Source: Shewanella avicenniae (GTDB taxonomy: Bacteria > Pseudomonadota > Gammaproteobacteria > Enterobacterales > Shewanellaceae). Taken from it: a stretch of 64,000 nucleotides of DNA. Numbering within the stretch: position 1 is the first letter of the stretch; each line of letters begins with the position of its first letter. Location: positions 1,426,001 through 1,490,000 of the forward strand of contig NZ_CP071503.1 in the NCBI RefSeq assembly GCF_017354945.1, read 5' to 3'. Shown in pieces: positions 32,591 through 42,593 of the stretch. The notes beneath the pieces were generated by a model. It had not been told where the DNA came from. It saw nothing but the letters and a program-made list of their open reading frames with translations, and searched no databases. The position numbers were made by a program, and so were the translations under genes.

Positions 32591-33331
32591 ATGCTAAGCA
32601 ATATTCGGGTTGTGCTAGTGGGAACTACTCACTCAGGCAACATAGGCTCAGTCGCTAGAGCCATGAAAACTATGGGGTTGTCATCTTTATATCTGGCAGA
32701 GCCAAAAGTTACGCCAGACGGTCAATCAATTGCATTGGCTGCGGGTGCCTCCGACATCCTGAAGGACGCGGTTACTGTTGATAATATGGCTGAAGCCATC
32801 AAAGATTGTTCGTTAGTGATCGCAACTAGTGCGAGAAGTCGTACATTGGAGTGGCCTGTGCTGGAACCTCGTGAGGCGGCAAAAAAATTGGTAGAGCAGA
32901 GCGCCAATGGTAACGTGGCCATCGTGTTTGGGCGTGAGCGGAATGGCCTAAGCAATGAAGAGCTGCAGATGTGCCACTACCACCTTGCTATTCCTGCCAA
33001 TAGTGAATACAGCTCGCTTAATTTGGCGCAAGCGGTGCAGATTGTTTGTTATGAAACACGCATGGCCTATCTCGATACGCAGAACCAACCTGAAGAATCG
33101 ACCGATGTTGTTGAATATCCTTCAGTTGACGATCAAGAACGTTTCTACGAACATCTACAGCGGACGCTTACTAATACAGGCTTTATTATTAAGAATCACC
33201 CCGGCCATATTATGCAAAAACTGCGTCGCTTGTTTAGTAAAGCCAGAATTGAAGCGCCAGAAATGAATATTCTGCGTGGCATTCTTACGTCAGTCGATAA
33301 AGCCACACAAAAACAAAAATCAGAAGAGTAG
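32591..33331 (+). CDS. trmJ: tRNA (cytidine/uridine-2'-O-)-methyltransferase TrmJ
   Basis: SPOUT-class methyltransferase modifying ribose 32 of tRNA. The start at 32591 ([30 protein letters not shown]) gives the normal 246 residues; an in-frame upstream start at 32531 adds 20 unrelated residues. The knot motifs [18 protein letters not shown] and [23 protein letters not shown] are present. It heads a cysE-isc neighbourhood typical of gammaproteobacteria. Confidence 0.95.
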   Translation: MLSNIRVVLVGTTHSGNIGSVARAMKTMGLSSLYLAEPKVTPDGQSIALAAGASDILKDAVTVDNMAEAIKDCSLVIATSARSRTLEWPVLEPREAAKKLVEQSANGNVAIVFGRERNGLSNEELQMCHYHLAIPANSEYSSLNLAQAVQIVCYETRMAYLDTQNQPEESTDVVEYPSVDDQERFYEHLQRTLTNTGFIIKNHPGHIMQKLRRLFSKARIEAPEMNILRGILTSVDKATQKQKSEE

Positions 33332-33343
33332 TTCGAGGAACAT

Positions 33344-34165
33344 ATGGGTGTGATATCAAGACTCAAAGAGGATATTCAGTCCATCTATCACCGTGACCCA
33401 GCGGCGCGTAGCGCGTTGGAGATTTTGCTTAACTACCCCGGCATGCATGCGATTTGGTTACACCGAATTAGCCACAAGCTATGGAAAGCGAAATGGTGTT
33501 TCCTCGCTCGCTGTTTATCGACATTTTCCCGTTGGTTGACTGGGGTTGAGATCCATCCCGGCGCGACCATTGGCCGCCGCTTTTTTATCGACCACGGTAT
33601 GGGCATTGTGATTGGTGAAACCGCCGAAATCGGCGATGACTGCACCCTCTATCATGGCGTGACTCTCGGTGGTACCACATGGCAAGCCGGTAAACGTCAC
33701 CCGACACTGCAAAATAACGTGGTAATTGGTGCGGGTGCTAAGGTGCTCGGGCCTATCACCATGCACGACGGTGCGCGCGTTGGCTCCAATTCAGTGGTGG
33801 TAAAAGATGTACCTGCCAACACCACTGTGGTGGGTATCCCCGGTCGAGTGGTCACGCTCGGCACGCCACAATCAAAAGAGAAAACAGAACGTCGCAGTGC
33901 GATGGCAAAGAAATATGGCTTCGATGCCTATGCGGTGTCACCGGATAACCCAGACCCTGTCGCTAATGCGATTGGGCAGATGCTCGACCACATGCATTTG
34001 ATGGATTCCAAGTTACAAGATTTGTGTGAAGCCATGAATGAGATGGGCGGTCATATCTGCACTGAAAAGCTGCCAGAGATTGATGTGGGTGACTTCTGTG
34101 AAGCGGAATTAGCTGCCGCAGAAAAACGTAAACAAGTGATGGATGCATTTGATCCTGAGATCTAG
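33344..34165 (+). CDS. cysE: Serine O-acetyltransferase
   Basis: Makes O-acetylserine from serine and acetyl-CoA, the first step of cysteine synthesis. The N-terminal helical part is shorter than in the E. coli enzyme. The left-handed beta-helix with hexapeptide repeats covers about 65-165 ([27 protein letters not shown]). The catalytic H82-type His is in IDHGMG. The extended C-terminal tail of about 100 residues is Ala/Glu rich and less conserved. Starts 13 bases after trmJ; supplies cysteine to the isc pathway downstream. Confidence 0.93.
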   Translation: MGVISRLKEDIQSIYHRDPAARSALEILLNYPGMHAIWLHRISHKLWKAKWCFLARCLSTFSRWLTGVEIHPGATIGRRFFIDHGMGIVIGETAEIGDDCTLYHGVTLGGTTWQAGKRHPTLQNNVVIGAGAKVLGPITMHDGARVGSNSVVVKDVPANTTVVGIPGRVVTLGTPQSKEKTERRSAMAKKYGFDAYAVSPDNPDPVANAIGQMLDHMHLMDSKLQDLCEAMNEMGGHICTEKLPEIDVGDFCEAELAAAEKRKQVMDAFDPEI

Positions 34166-34268
34166 CCATTTATGTAACTAATTGAGGCTATTTCTCGTTG
34201 AAACACCGTCGGTAAAAGAGTTAAATACCCAACAAATCTGCAAGGGTATTGTCGCGATAGGCGATAAA

Positions 34269-34318
34269 ATAACCTACTATAATGCAGGGTTTTATACTTG
34301 ACTAGATTAGTAGGATAT
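34269..34318 (+). promoter_or_regulatory. iscR promoter with IscR type 1 binding site(s)
   Basis: A -10 box TATAAT lies at 34278-34283. A 25-base element at 34294-34318 runs ATAC-TTGACT ... AGTAGG-ATAT and fits the IscR type 1 consensus (ATASYYGACT...AGTCRRSTAT) with few differences. A poorer match (ATAACCTACTATAAT core) starts at 34269 and overlaps the -10. Negative autoregulation by [2Fe-2S]-IscR is inferred from the known E. coli design. Confidence 0.75.
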
Positions 34319-34357
34319 GGTCAAATTTAACCATCTTATTATCGCCATGGTGTTTAT

Positions 34358-34822
34358 ATGAAGCTGACATCCAAAGGCCGTTACGCGGTGACTGCAATGC
34401 TTGATGTTGCAATTCATTCGGCGAACGGGCCAGTACCACTGGCAGACATTTCTGAACGTCAAGGGATCTCTCTGTCCTATTTAGAACAGTTGTTCGCTAA
34501 GCTACGTAAAAAAGGCTTAGTTGCCAGCGTCAGAGGTCCAGGTGGTGGATACCGTTTGGGTAAAGATGCGGCTGAGATTTCCGTGGCGATGGTGGTCAAC
34601 GCAGTTGACGAGTCAGTTGATGCGACACGTTGCCAAGGACAAGCCAACTGCCAAAGTGGTACACGTTGCTTAACTCACTCTCTGTGGGGGGATTTGAGTA
34701 AGCAGATTTCTGAATTTTTAAACGGCATCAGTCTTGCCGCATTAATGCAGAAACGCGATGTGCAGTACATCTCGGTTAAACAAGATAAGATGCATCAGGA
34801 ACAGCAAAGGATCAGCGCCTGA
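34358..34822 (+). CDS. iscR: Fe-S cluster sensing repressor IscR
   Basis: Rrf2-family regulator of 154 residues that senses [2Fe-2S] status and represses the isc operon. The winged helix (about 1-75, [16 protein letters not shown]) and the three cluster cysteines C92, C98 and C104 ([13 protein letters not shown]) are at the E. coli positions. It starts the operon iscR-iscS-iscU-iscA-hscB-hscA-fdx. Confidence 0.97.
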   Translation: MKLTSKGRYAVTAMLDVAIHSANGPVPLADISERQGISLSYLEQLFAKLRKKGLVASVRGPGGGYRLGKDAAEISVAMVVNAVDESVDATRCQGQANCQSGTRCLTHSLWGDLSKQISEFLNGISLAALMQKRDVQYISVKQDKMHQEQQRISA

Positions 34823-34895
34823 ACCTTTGTTGACAATTAATATAAAAGTACGTGGTATGTAGCCTCGGCGGAGACTGCTAAGTACGGAGTGTGTA

Positions 34896-36110
34896 ATGAA
34901 ACTTCCTATTTATTTGGATTATGCCGCAACAACGCCTGTGGACCCTCGTGTTGCACAGAAAATGGCACAGTACATGACGATGGATGGTATTTTTGGTAAT
35001 CCAGCGTCCCGTTCTCACCGTTACGGATGGCAGGCTGAAGAAGCCGTAGACATCGCCCGTAATCAGATTGCAGATCTGCTCAACGCTGACCCGCGTGAGA
35101 TTGTGTTCACCTCAGGTGCTACCGAATCTGACAATTTGGCTATCAAAGGTGTAGCTAACTTTTATCAGAAAAAAGGTAAGCACATCATCACCAGCAAAAC
35201 CGAGCATAAGGCGGTTCTGGACACTTGCCGTCACCTTGAGCGTGATGGTTATGACGTGACCTATCTTGAGCCTGAAAGTAACGGTTTAATTCCGCTGGAA
35301 CGAATTGAAAACGCCATGCGCGATGACACCATTTTGGTGAGCATCATGCATGTAAATAACGAAATCGGTGTGATTCAAGATATCGCTGCGATTGGCGAAC
35401 TGTGCCGTAGCAAAGGCGTGGTATTCCACGTGGATGCGGCGCAAGGTGCGGGTAAAGTTGCGATTGACGTGCAAGCACTGAAAGTTGATTTAATTTCGCT
35501 GTCTGGCCACAAAATGTATGGCCCTAAAGGTATTGGTGCACTGTATGTTCGCCGTAAGCCTCGTATCCGCCTCGAAGCGCAAATGCACGGCGGTGGTCAT
35601 GAGCGCGGTATGCGCAGTGGTACATTACCAACCCACCAAATCGTGGGTATGGGTGAAGCCGCGGCTATCGCAAAATCTGAGATGGAAAGCGACAATGCGC
35701 GTATCCATGCGTTGCGTGACAGACTGTGGAACGGTATCAAAGATATCGAAGAAACTTATGTAAACGGTGATATGGAACACCGCGTGAGCGGCAGTTTGAA
35801 CGTAAGTTTCGCTTACGTTGAAGGTGAATCATTGATGATGGCGCTGAAAGATTTGGCGGTATCTTCAGGTTCAGCTTGTACTTCTGCCAGCTTAGAACCG
35901 AGCTATGTGCTGCGTGCACTGGGTCTGAACGATGAAATGGCGCACAGCTCAATCCGCTTCACTGTCGGTCGTTTCACGACTGAAGAAGAGATTGATTACG
36001 CGATTGCCACCATCAAAGAGTCAATCGGTAAGCTAAGGGAGATGTCTCCATTGTGGGAGATGTTCAAGGATGGTGTTGACCTGAACCAAGTGCAGTGGGC
36101 TGCCCACTAA
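34896..36110 (+). CDS. iscS: Cysteine desulfurase IscS
   Basis: PLP enzyme that takes sulfur from cysteine and delivers it to IscU and tRNA-modifying partners. Length 404. The PLP lysine lies in [12 protein letters not shown] (about K206) and the active cysteine loop is [10 protein letters not shown] (about C328). The C-terminus ends [11 protein letters not shown], the segment that contacts IscU in the family. A -35-like TTGACA at 34830-34835 in the iscR-iscS gap hints at a weak internal promoter. Confidence 0.97.
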   Translation: MKLPIYLDYAATTPVDPRVAQKMAQYMTMDGIFGNPASRSHRYGWQAEEAVDIARNQIADLLNADPREIVFTSGATESDNLAIKGVANFYQKKGKHIITSKTEHKAVLDTCRHLERDGYDVTYLEPESNGLIPLERIENAMRDDTILVSIMHVNNEIGVIQDIAAIGELCRSKGVVFHVDAAQGAGKVAIDVQALKVDLISLSGHKMYGPKGIGALYVRRKPRIRLEAQMHGGGHERGMRSGTLPTHQIVGMGEAAAIAKSEMESDNARIHALRDRLWNGIKDIEETYVNGDMEHRVSGSLNVSFAYVEGESLMMALKDLAVSSGSACTSASLEPSYVLRALGLNDEMAHSSIRFTVGRFTTEEEIDYAIATIKESIGKLREMSPLWEMFKDGVDLNQVQWAAH

Positions 36111-36144
36111 TTTCCCGCAGACGAATTAAATTTGGAGCAATATC

Positions 36145-36525
36145 ATGGCGTACAGTGAAAAAGTGATTGACCATTACGAGAATCCTCGCAACGTTGGCTC
36201 GTTTGACAAAGATGATCCGTCAGTAGTGACTGGTATGGTCGGCGCCCCAGCATGTGGTGACGTAATGAAGCTGCAATTGAAAATCAATGCTGATGGCATT
36301 ATTGAAGATGCACGTTTTAAAACTTACGGTTGCGGCAGCGCGATTGCCTCTAGCTCACTGGTAACTGAGTGGGTTAAAGGTAAGAGTGTTGAAGAAGCGG
36401 CAACCATCAAGAACACCGACATCGCGGAAGAGTTAGCGTTACCGCCAGTGAAAATTCACTGCTCAATTTTGGCAGAAGATGCCATTAAAGCCGCACTGGA
36501 AGAGTACAAGACCAAGAAAGCCTAA
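36145..36525 (+). CDS. iscU: Fe-S cluster scaffold IscU
   Basis: Scaffold on which new [2Fe-2S] clusters are built. The three cluster cysteines are C37 (GAPACGDV), C63 (YGCGSAIASS) and C105 (KIHCSI). The chaperone-recognition motif LPPVK is at 98-102, just before C105. Length 126. It lies between iscS and iscA. Confidence 0.97.
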   Translation: MAYSEKVIDHYENPRNVGSFDKDDPSVVTGMVGAPACGDVMKLQLKINADGIIEDARFKTYGCGSAIASSSLVTEWVKGKSVEEAATIKNTDIAEELALPPVKIHCSILAEDAIKAALEEYKTKKA

Positions 36526-36543
36526 CCAAAATCGGGAGTTAAT

Positions 36544-36867
36544 ATGTCGATTTCGATGACACCTGCAGCCGCAGACCGCGTCAAATCTTTTCTGGACAAT
36601 CGCGGAAAAGGGATCGGTTTACGCTTAGGGTTAAAGACTTCCGGTTGTAGTGGTATGGCCTATATCCTCGAGTTCGTTGATGAACTGAACGAAGATGACG
36701 AGGTGTTTGACATCAATGGCGTCAACATCATTATTGACGCCAAGAGTTTAATTTACCTCGACGGGATTGAACTAGATTTCGTCAAAGAAGGCCTGAATGA
36801 AGGTTTTCAGTTCAATAATCCTAATGCTAAGGGTGAGTGTGGTTGCGGTGAAAGCTTCACTGTCTAA
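36544..36867 (+). CDS. iscA: A-type Fe-S carrier IscA
   Basis: A-type carrier of 107 residues that passes clusters or iron to target proteins. The three conserved cysteines are at C35 ([10 protein letters not shown]), C99 and C101 (GECGCGESF). It follows iscU by 18 bases. Confidence 0.97.
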   Translation: MSISMTPAAADRVKSFLDNRGKGIGLRLGLKTSGCSGMAYILEFVDELNEDDEVFDINGVNIIIDAKSLIYLDGIELDFVKEGLNEGFQFNNPNAKGECGCGESFTV

Positions 36868-36894
36868 CCTGCTCACTGTGCAATAGAGCGCTGT

Positions 36895-37416
36895 ATGAAC
36901 TACTTCGAGTTGTTTGATTTACCAGCGGCATTTGAGGTTGATGTCGCTGATCTTTCTGCCCGCTATCGTGAGCTGCAAAAAGCGGCTCATCCAGATAGAT
37001 TCGCTAACGCCAGTGAACAGCAAAAGCTACTGGCGGTCTCCCGCACTGCACAGATTAATGATGGCTTTCAAACCCTGAAAGATCCTATTCGCCGAGCTGA
37101 GCATCTGCTGGAGATGAAAGGGGTGGCGTTACAAAATGAAACCCAAACGGTGAAAGACACCAGTTTTTTGATGCAGCAGATGGAATGGCGCGAAGCATTA
37201 GAAGATATTAGTCGTAGCGGTGATGAACACGAAGCTGACAAGCTTGAACGTTCGTTCAAACAATATCGCGCCGCCATCACTAACGCTCTGCAAGATTTAT
37301 TAGCAAAGGATGATGCAGCCGCTACACAAAGCGCGGCAGATCACGTCCGGAAGCTAAAGTTTATGGCAAAATTGCAGGATGAACTGGTTAGAATTCAGGA
37401 CGCGATGTACGACTAA
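36895..37416 (+). CDS. hscB: Co-chaperone HscB (Hsc20)
   Basis: J-domain co-chaperone that brings IscU to HscA. The J domain covers about 1-70 with the HPD motif in [11 protein letters not shown]. The C-terminal helical IscU-binding domain covers about 85-170. Length 173. It is followed by a hairpin and hscA. Confidence 0.95.
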   Translation: MNYFELFDLPAAFEVDVADLSARYRELQKAAHPDRFANASEQQKLLAVSRTAQINDGFQTLKDPIRRAEHLLEMKGVALQNETQTVKDTSFLMQQMEWREALEDISRSGDEHEADKLERSFKQYRAAITNALQDLLAKDDAAATQSAADHVRKLKFMAKLQDELVRIQDAMYD

Positions 37417-37450
37417 GCGTCTTGAGTAAGCATCACTTACCTCAGTTAAC

Positions 37451-37484
37451 AATTTGGCTCACAAAGGTTGAGCCAAATTTTTAA
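37451..37484 (+). terminator. Terminator-like hairpin inside the isc operon (hscB-hscA gap)
   Basis: Arms AATTTGGCTC (37451-37460) and GAGCCAAATT (37470-37479) form a perfect ten-pair stem followed by TTT. Its place between two genes of one operon suggests attenuation or mRNA processing, not a full stop. Confidence 0.65.
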
Positions 37485-37500
37485 TGAAGAATGGATAATT

Positions 37501-39360
37501 ATGGCACTTTTGCAAATTGCTGAACCTGGCCAAATGGCAGCTCCTCACCAGCATCGACTTGCGGCTGGTATTGACTTAGGCACAACCAATTCTCTGGTCG
37601 CGTCTGTTCGTAGTGGTAAGGCTGAGACCTTAGCCGATCTGGCAGGGCATCACTCATTGCCTTCAGTGGTGCATTTCGCTAAAGACACAATCACAGTAGG
37701 CAGTGAAGCGCTGGCACATTCGGCGATTGATCCGCAAAATACCATTGTGTCAGTAAAGCGTTTTATGGGGCGCTCACTGGCCGATGTGCAACAAGGCGCG
37801 CAGCGTTTTCCTTATCAATTTGAATCCAGTGAGAATGGCTTGCCGGTCTTTGTCACTGAAGCTGGGAAACTCAATCCAATTCAGGTCTCTGCGGAGATCT
37901 TACGTCCACTCGTGGCGCGCGCTGAAGAGACCCTCGGTGGTTCACTTGAAGGTGTGGTAATTACCGTTCCAGCTTATTTTGATGACGCGCAACGTCAAGG
38001 CACCAAAGATGCTGCCAATCTGTTGGGTGTGAAAGTACTGCGTTTGTTAAATGAACCAACTGCCGCAGCGATCGCATACGGCTTAGATTCCGGGCAAGAA
38101 GGCGTTATTGCGGTTTATGACCTTGGCGGTGGTACTTTTGATATCTCCATTCTACGGTTAAATCGTGGTGTATTTGAGGTTCTTGCTACTGGCGGTGATT
38201 CGCAGCTCGGTGGTGATGATTTCGACCACCTGTTGGCTGAAGATTTACGCACACGTTTGGGGCTTAGCGAACTTGGTGCTCAGCAAGAACGTCAGTTGCT
38301 GATGGAGGCACGTCGAGTGAAAGAAGCGCTGTCGGACAACGCTACCGCGACCACAAGCTTCAATTTTGATGGCAATGCAGTTAGTTGCGATACCAGTCTT
38401 GAGCAATTTAACGAGCTCATCAGCAAACTGGTGAAGAAGACGATTCAAAGCTGCCGTAAAGCGCTGCGTGATGCCAGTGTTGAAACCGATGACGTCTTAG
38501 AAGTGGTGATGGTGGGTGGCTCTACGCGAGTGCCGCTGGTGCGTGAATTGGTTGGTGAATTCTTTGGTAGAACACCACTGACCAGCATCGATCCAGATCG
38601 CGTGGTGGCCATCGGTGCTGCTATTCAAGCGGATATTCTGGTGGGCAACAAGCCAGATTCAGAGTTGCTGTTGCTGGATGTAATCCCATTGTCGTTAGGG
38701 ATTGAAACCATGGGTGGCTTAGTGGAAAAGGTGATTCCACGTAACACCACCATTCCGGTTGCGCGCGCACAAGAATTTACTACCTTCAAAGACGGTCAAA
38801 CGGCGATGGCGTTCCATGTGGTGCAAGGTGAGCGTGAGTTGGTGGCTGATTGCCGTTCGCTCGCACGTTTCACTCTGCGCGGAATTCCCGCGTTGGCCGC
38901 CGGTGCTGCACATATTCGTGTCACTTTCCAAGTGGATGCTGACGGTTTGCTGAGCGTGACCGCCATGGAAAAATCCACAGGAGTGCAATCTAGCATTCAG
39001 GTTAAACCATCGTTTGGTCTGTCTGATACTGAAATTGCCGGCATGATCAGAGACTCTATGACCTATGCTAAAGAAGATATTCAGTTGCGTATGCTGACCG
39101 AGCAGAAAGTCGAGGCTGCGCGTGTGCTCGAATCACTTAACGCCGCTTTAGCAAACGATGGCGCTTTGTTAGACGCTGATGAACGCACTGTGGTTGACGA
39201 CGCGATGCAAATTCTCGCTCAAGCTGCTGAAGGTGATGATGCCGATGCAATCAAGCTTGCTATCGAAAAAGTAGACGCAGCGACACAAACCTTTGCCGCT
39301 AAGCGCATGGACAATTCAATTAGAGCCGCACTGAAAGGTCAGTCGGTAGATAAGATATAG
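37501..39360 (+). CDS. hscA: Fe-S protein assembly chaperone HscA
   Basis: Specialised Hsp70 that, with HscB, drives cluster transfer from IscU. The ATG at 37501 gives 619 residues ([11 protein letters not shown]), the family start; an upstream TTG at 37468 sits in the hairpin and is unlikely. The ATPase domain has GIDLGTTNS (about 23-31), [10 protein letters not shown] and MVGGSTRVP. The substrate-binding domain covers about 390-510 and a helical lid follows. The ribosome binding site is weak. Confidence 0.97.
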   Translation: MALLQIAEPGQMAAPHQHRLAAGIDLGTTNSLVASVRSGKAETLADLAGHHSLPSVVHFAKDTITVGSEALAHSAIDPQNTIVSVKRFMGRSLADVQQGAQRFPYQFESSENGLPVFVTEAGKLNPIQVSAEILRPLVARAEETLGGSLEGVVITVPAYFDDAQRQGTKDAANLLGVKVLRLLNEPTAAAIAYGLDSGQEGVIAVYDLGGGTFDISILRLNRGVFEVLATGGDSQLGGDDFDHLLAEDLRTRLGLSELGAQQERQLLMEARRVKEALSDNATATTSFNFDGNAVSCDTSLEQFNELISKLVKKTIQSCRKALRDASVETDDVLEVVMVGGSTRVPLVRELVGEFFGRTPLTSIDPDRVVAIGAAIQADILVGNKPDSELLLLDVIPLSLGIETMGGLVEKVIPRNTTIPVARAQEFTTFKDGQTAMAFHVVQGERELVADCRSLARFTLRGIPALAAGAAHIRVTFQVDADGLLSVTAMEKSTGVQSSIQVKPSFGLSDTEIAGMIRDSMTYAKEDIQLRMLTEQKVEAARVLESLNAALANDGALLDADERTVVDDAMQILAQAAEGDDADAIKLAIEKVDAATQTFAAKRMDNSIRAALKGQSVDKI

Positions 39361-39369
39361 GGTGCAATA

Positions 39370-39705
39370 ATGCCACAAATCGTATTTTTACCTCATGCCG
39401 AACTGTGCCCAGATGGAGCGGTTGTTGAAGCAGAAAAAGGCGAATCTATTTTGAATGTTGCCCTGCGCAACGGGATTGAAATTGAGCACGCCTGTGAGAA
39501 ATCATGCGCTTGTACTACCTGTCACGTAATCGTACGCGAAGGGTTTGATAACCTTGAACCGAGCGATGATTTAGAAGATGACATGCTTGATAAAGCATGG
39601 GGCTTAGAACCGGAAAGCCGCTTGTCGTGCCAAGCGAAAGTGGAAGATGAAGACCTTGTTGTCGAGATCCCTAAGTACACCATCAACATGGTAAGCGAAG
39701 GATAA
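39370..39705 (+). CDS. fdx: ISC-type [2Fe-2S] ferredoxin
   Basis: Adrenodoxin-type ferredoxin that supplies electrons for cluster assembly. The four ligand cysteines are C42, C48, C51 ([10 protein letters not shown]) and C87 (RLSCQAKV). Length 111. It starts 9 bases after hscA. No iscX follows; the operon ends in a terminator. Confidence 0.97.
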   Translation: MPQIVFLPHAELCPDGAVVEAEKGESILNVALRNGIEIEHACEKSCACTTCHVIVREGFDNLEPSDDLEDDMLDKAWGLEPESRLSCQAKVEDEDLVVEIPKYTINMVSEG

Positions 39706-39711
39706 AAATTG

Positions 39712-39736
39712 AAGGCCAGCGGAAGCTGGCCTTTTT
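39712..39736 (+). terminator. Terminator of the isc operon
   Basis: AAGGCCAGC and GCTGGCCTT around GGAA, then a T-run. Confidence 0.92.
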
Positions 39737-39890
39737 GTTGCCAGTCGAAATCGACAACATTGAGATTGGTTGTTCGTCTGAATATCGCCACTTGCCTCAG
39801 TCTCATCCTCTAAAGCCACCCACATGGGTTAACTACCCAGGTTATTGCTTCCATGCCGCGTAAATAATCACACCATCGTATTGGCGACGG

Positions 39891-39928
39891 ATATCCCAAT
39901 GTATTCGGAGACATCCCATTGTATTGGG
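39891..39928. repeat. Degenerate 18-base direct repeat
   Basis: The units at 39891-39908 and 39911-39928 agree at 15 of 18 positions with a 20-base period; both contain ATCCCAWTGTATT. A third GTATTGG word is at 39878-39884. The outer CCCAAT and ATTGGG also pair as an inverted repeat. Role unknown. Confidence 0.4.
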
Positions 39929-40030
39929 CGAAGAGTACGTGTGATGTTTGGTAGCTATAAGCAGAGATTGCACGAGTGTGAAATCCTAGATGCCGCAGCA
40001 AAACCCTGTTTGAGATAAACGTGATGAGAA

Positions 40031-40066
40031 TAAAAAATCCCCACCAATTCAGCTTAGTGGGGATTT
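40031..40066 (-). terminator. Terminator of the cstA-like gene
   Basis: AAATCCCCAC (40035-40044) and GTGGGGATTT (40057-40066) pair; read leftwards the stem is followed by TTTTTTA. Confidence 0.88.
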
Positions 40067-40117
40067 ATCAAGAAGTGTCACTTAGACATGACACTTACTT
40101 GCGGTAAGTGATTAACC

Positions 40118-41587
40118 TTACGCTTCTTCGGCGCTAATGGCAGCGTCTTTGCCTTTGCTGATGTAGAACACCAAACCGGTAACTACTGCGGTGATTACGA
40201 TGCCGGCAACAGTTGACAACGTCATTGGTAAACCTGCACCCAAGGTTTGTGAATTCAGCAGGAAGCTAAATACCACTGTGGTCATAAACATGGCTGGGAT
40301 GGTGCAAATCCAGTGCAGCTTGTTAGCTCGCATCAGGTAAGCTGAAGCGGTCCACAGCATCATTACTGCGGTCGCTTGGTTAGCTACACCGAAGTAGCGC
40401 CAGATGATACCGAAGTCTACTTGAGTCAGAACACCACCAATAATGAACAGTGGGATAGCAAGCAGCAGACGTTTGCTCATTTGAGTTTGCTTCATGTCGA
40501 AGTATTCAGCCAAAATCAGACGAGCAGAGCGGAATGCTGTGTCACCAGAGGTAATCGGCAGAACGATTACACCCAACACAGCCAAAAAGCCACCTACAGT
40601 ACCCAACAAGCCTGTTGATGCGCTGTACACTACGTTGGCAGGGTTGCCACCCATACCTTCGTTTAAGCCTTCTACACCACCGAAGAACGACAGGGCAATC
40701 GCACACCAAATCAACGCAATGATACCTTCGCCGATCATCGCACCGTAGAACACAAAGCGACCATTTGCTTCGTTTTCAACACAGCGAGCCATTAACGGTG
40801 ATTGGGTAGCGTGGAAGCCAGAGATAGCACCACAAGCGATGGTGATAAACAGGGCTGGCCACAGTGGCGCGTCTTTCGGGTTCAAGTTTTGGAAGAAATC
40901 AGCTGGACCAAAACCAGACAGTAGCGTGTGCTCATCAGAGGCCACAATTGCGATGGTCAAACCTACAGACATGAACAGCAGCAGTGCACCAAAGAATGGG
41001 TACAGACGGCCAATGATTTTGTCTACTGGCACGATAGTCGCAATCAGGTAGTACACAAAGATGATACCAACAAACATGGTGACGCTCAGGCCCGTCAGTT
41101 TACCCAACAGACCCGCAGGGGCAGAGATAAACACTACGCCTACCAACAGCAGCAATACCAGGGCAAAGATGTTCATAAAGTTCTTTGCGTTCTTACCTAA
41201 GTATTTACCGGCAAGATTAGGTACTGATTGGCCACCATTACGCACTGACAACATACCAGAGAAGTAATCGTGTACGGCACCAGCGAAGATACAGCCAATC
41301 ACAATCCACAGCATGGCGGCTGGGCCATAAAGGGCACCCAAGATAGGACCAAAGATTGGACCTACGCCAGCGATGTTCAGTAATTGGATTAAGTAGACTT
41401 TAGATTGGGACATCGGCACGTAGTCGACGCCATCGTTTTGAGCATAAGCAGGCGTTTGGCGAGCTTTATTGATGCCAAACACTTTTTCAACAAATGTACC
41501 GTAAATAAAGTAGCCACCAATTAGCAGCCCTACGCAGAGTAAAAACCACAGCATGATTATTTTCCCCCAGTTAACGTTGCCAATCAT
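40118..41587 (-). CDS. CstA-family carbon starvation/pyruvate transporter (short form)
   Basis: Polytopic inner-membrane protein of 489 residues with about 12-14 hydrophobic helices. Family motifs are GPIFGPILGALYGPAAMLWIVIG, GAVHDYFSGMLSVRNGG and SGFHATQSPLMARC. CstA relatives import peptides or pyruvate with protons; the nearby LytS/LytTR pair points to a BtsT-like pyruvate role. Start: ATG 41587 has GAAAGGG six bases ahead; a GTG seven codons upstream (41608) has none. It is about 200 residues shorter than E. coli CstA or BtsT (about 700), so it is the short branch of the family. Eight LytTR-type sites lie just upstream. Confidence 0.88.
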   Translation of the reverse strand: MIGNVNWGKIIMLWFLLCVGLLIGGYFIYGTFVEKVFGINKARQTPAYAQNDGVDYVPMSQSKVYLIQLLNIAGVGPIFGPILGALYGPAAMLWIVIGCIFAGAVHDYFSGMLSVRNGGQSVPNLAGKYLGKNAKNFMNIFALVLLLLVGVVFISAPAGLLGKLTGLSVTMFVGIIFVYYLIATIVPVDKIIGRLYPFFGALLLFMSVGLTIAIVASDEHTLLSGFGPADFFQNLNPKDAPLWPALFITIACGAISGFHATQSPLMARCVENEANGRFVFYGAMIGEGIIALIWCAIALSFFGGVEGLNEGMGGNPANVVYSASTGLLGTVGGFLAVLGVIVLPITSGDTAFRSARLILAEYFDMKQTQMSKRLLLAIPLFIIGGVLTQVDFGIIWRYFGVANQATAVMMLWTASAYLMRANKLHWICTIPAMFMTTVVFSFLLNSQTLGAGLPMTLSTVAGIVITAVVTGLVFYISKGKDAAISAEEA

Positions 41588-41625
41588 CTTAGCCCTTTCT
41601 TTATTCACGCCAAGTTGAGTTTAAG

Positions 41626-41777
41626 TAAGCGGTAATATTCGCTTAGCGAGCGGTTATAGGCAGTGATGAGCGGTTCTTGCTTTCGGTAAGTGGTCGCTAG
41701 CCAGTCTAGGCGGTTGACAGCGCATGTCAGCGGTCATCAACGATAAGTTAAGCGGTCGAAAGGGATAACTGAGCGGT
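41626..41777 (-). promoter_or_regulatory. Array of eight phased LytTR-type direct repeats upstream of the cstA-like gene
   Basis: Eight copies of a word near TRAGCGGT on the plus strand, i.e. ACCGCTYA read in the gene direction, start at 41626, 41647, 41667, 41687, 41707, 41727, 41749 and 41770. Start-to-start steps are 21, 20, 20, 20, 20, 22 and 21 bases, two helical turns each. Four copies fully match, and the others differ at one position from, ACC(G/A)CT(C/T)A, the repeat described for BtsR (YehT), which in E. coli occurs as two copies. The array ends 39 bases before the gene start. The exact -10/-35 was not located. Confidence 0.85.
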
Positions 41778-41881
41778 TCGGGGGCTGAATCGGTGCTTCC
41801 ATGCACCTGCCTGGGTTTATCTGTTCGGGCGGGTTAACGGCGACTCGGCGCTAACAGTCACATTCGGCGAAAGGCGTGTTA

Positions 41882-42592
41882 TTAATTAAAACCAAAGGCT
41901 TGCTTCAGGGGTTTAAGAAAGCGGCGTGAAACTGGCACTTTTGCACCACTGTGAGTGGTGACTTCTGCACCGGTTTCCAACACTTCAATTTCTGCGATGG
42001 CAGACGGGGAAACCAGATATTGCCGATGGCAGCGGAGCAGTGGGGTCTTTTCTTCCAGCACTTTTAGGGTGAGTTCGGTATGCACCTGCTCTTTGGTGGT
42101 GGCAATATGGACACCGGAAAGATCACTGAAGGCAAACTCAACATCCTTTACTGCGATAATTTTAAGTTTATTGCCGCAATAGCAGGGCAGATGCAGCAAG
42201 TGCAATGGCATCACAGGTGTGAGCACTTGCGGGGTTAAGTCTCGGCGAACTTTCTCTAGTGTTTGCTGCAATCGCTTTTCATCAACTGGTTTCAGCAAAT
42301 AATCAAATGCATGATTATCAAAAGCTTTTACCGCAAATTCATCATAAGCGGTAACAAACACAATCCGTGGCATCTGTTCAGGGGCGAGCATGGCAATCAG
42401 TTCCATGCCAGTAATCCGCGGCATCTGAATATCGAGAAACACCAAATCAGGTTTCTCTCGATTAATCATCTGAATCGCTTCAACCGCGTTGCTGCATTGG
42501 CCAATTATGTCGATGTCGGCTTCTTCCACCAACAACTCGGCCAACGCCTCGCGGGCATACAATTCATCATCAACGAGTAAACAACGTATCAT
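41882..42592 (-). CDS. LytTR-family response regulator (BtsR-like)
   Basis: A 236-residue response regulator. The receiver domain (1-120) starts MIRCLLVDDELYAREAL with the phospho-acceptor Asp in LVFLDIQMPRITGMEL (about D54) and lysine in LLKPVD. The LytTR DNA-binding domain covers about 135-236 (IIAVKDVEFAFSDLSGVHIATT). The ATG at 42592 is one base after the kinase stop (42594), so the pair is probably coupled; an in-frame upstream start at 42706 would overlap the kinase and adds 38 unrelated residues. It most likely binds the eight-site array before the transporter gene downstream. Confidence 0.93.
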   Translation of the reverse strand: MIRCLLVDDELYAREALAELLVEEADIDIIGQCSNAVEAIQMINREKPDLVFLDIQMPRITGMELIAMLAPEQMPRIVFVTAYDEFAVKAFDNHAFDYLLKPVDEKRLQQTLEKVRRDLTPQVLTPVMPLHLLHLPCYCGNKLKIIAVKDVEFAFSDLSGVHIATTKEQVHTELTLKVLEEKTPLLRCHRQYLVSPSAIAEIEVLETGAEVTTHSGAKVPVSRRFLKPLKQAFGFN

Positions 42593-42593
42593 G

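Larger units (their letters stand above)
39706..40117. other. Gene-free stretch between fdx and the cstA-like gene
   Basis: About 410 bases between two converging genes. It contains two terminators, a degenerate direct repeat (39878-39928) and further small hairpins close to the cstA-like stop (40074-40095, AGTGTCA/TGACACT; 40092-40110, CACTTAC/GTAAGTG). No gene is supported. Confidence 0.6.

Noticed and set aside
39891..39928. Considered as a minimal CRISPR array or integration site.
   Set aside because: Units are too short and too degenerate with no unique spacers; no cas or integrase genes nearby.
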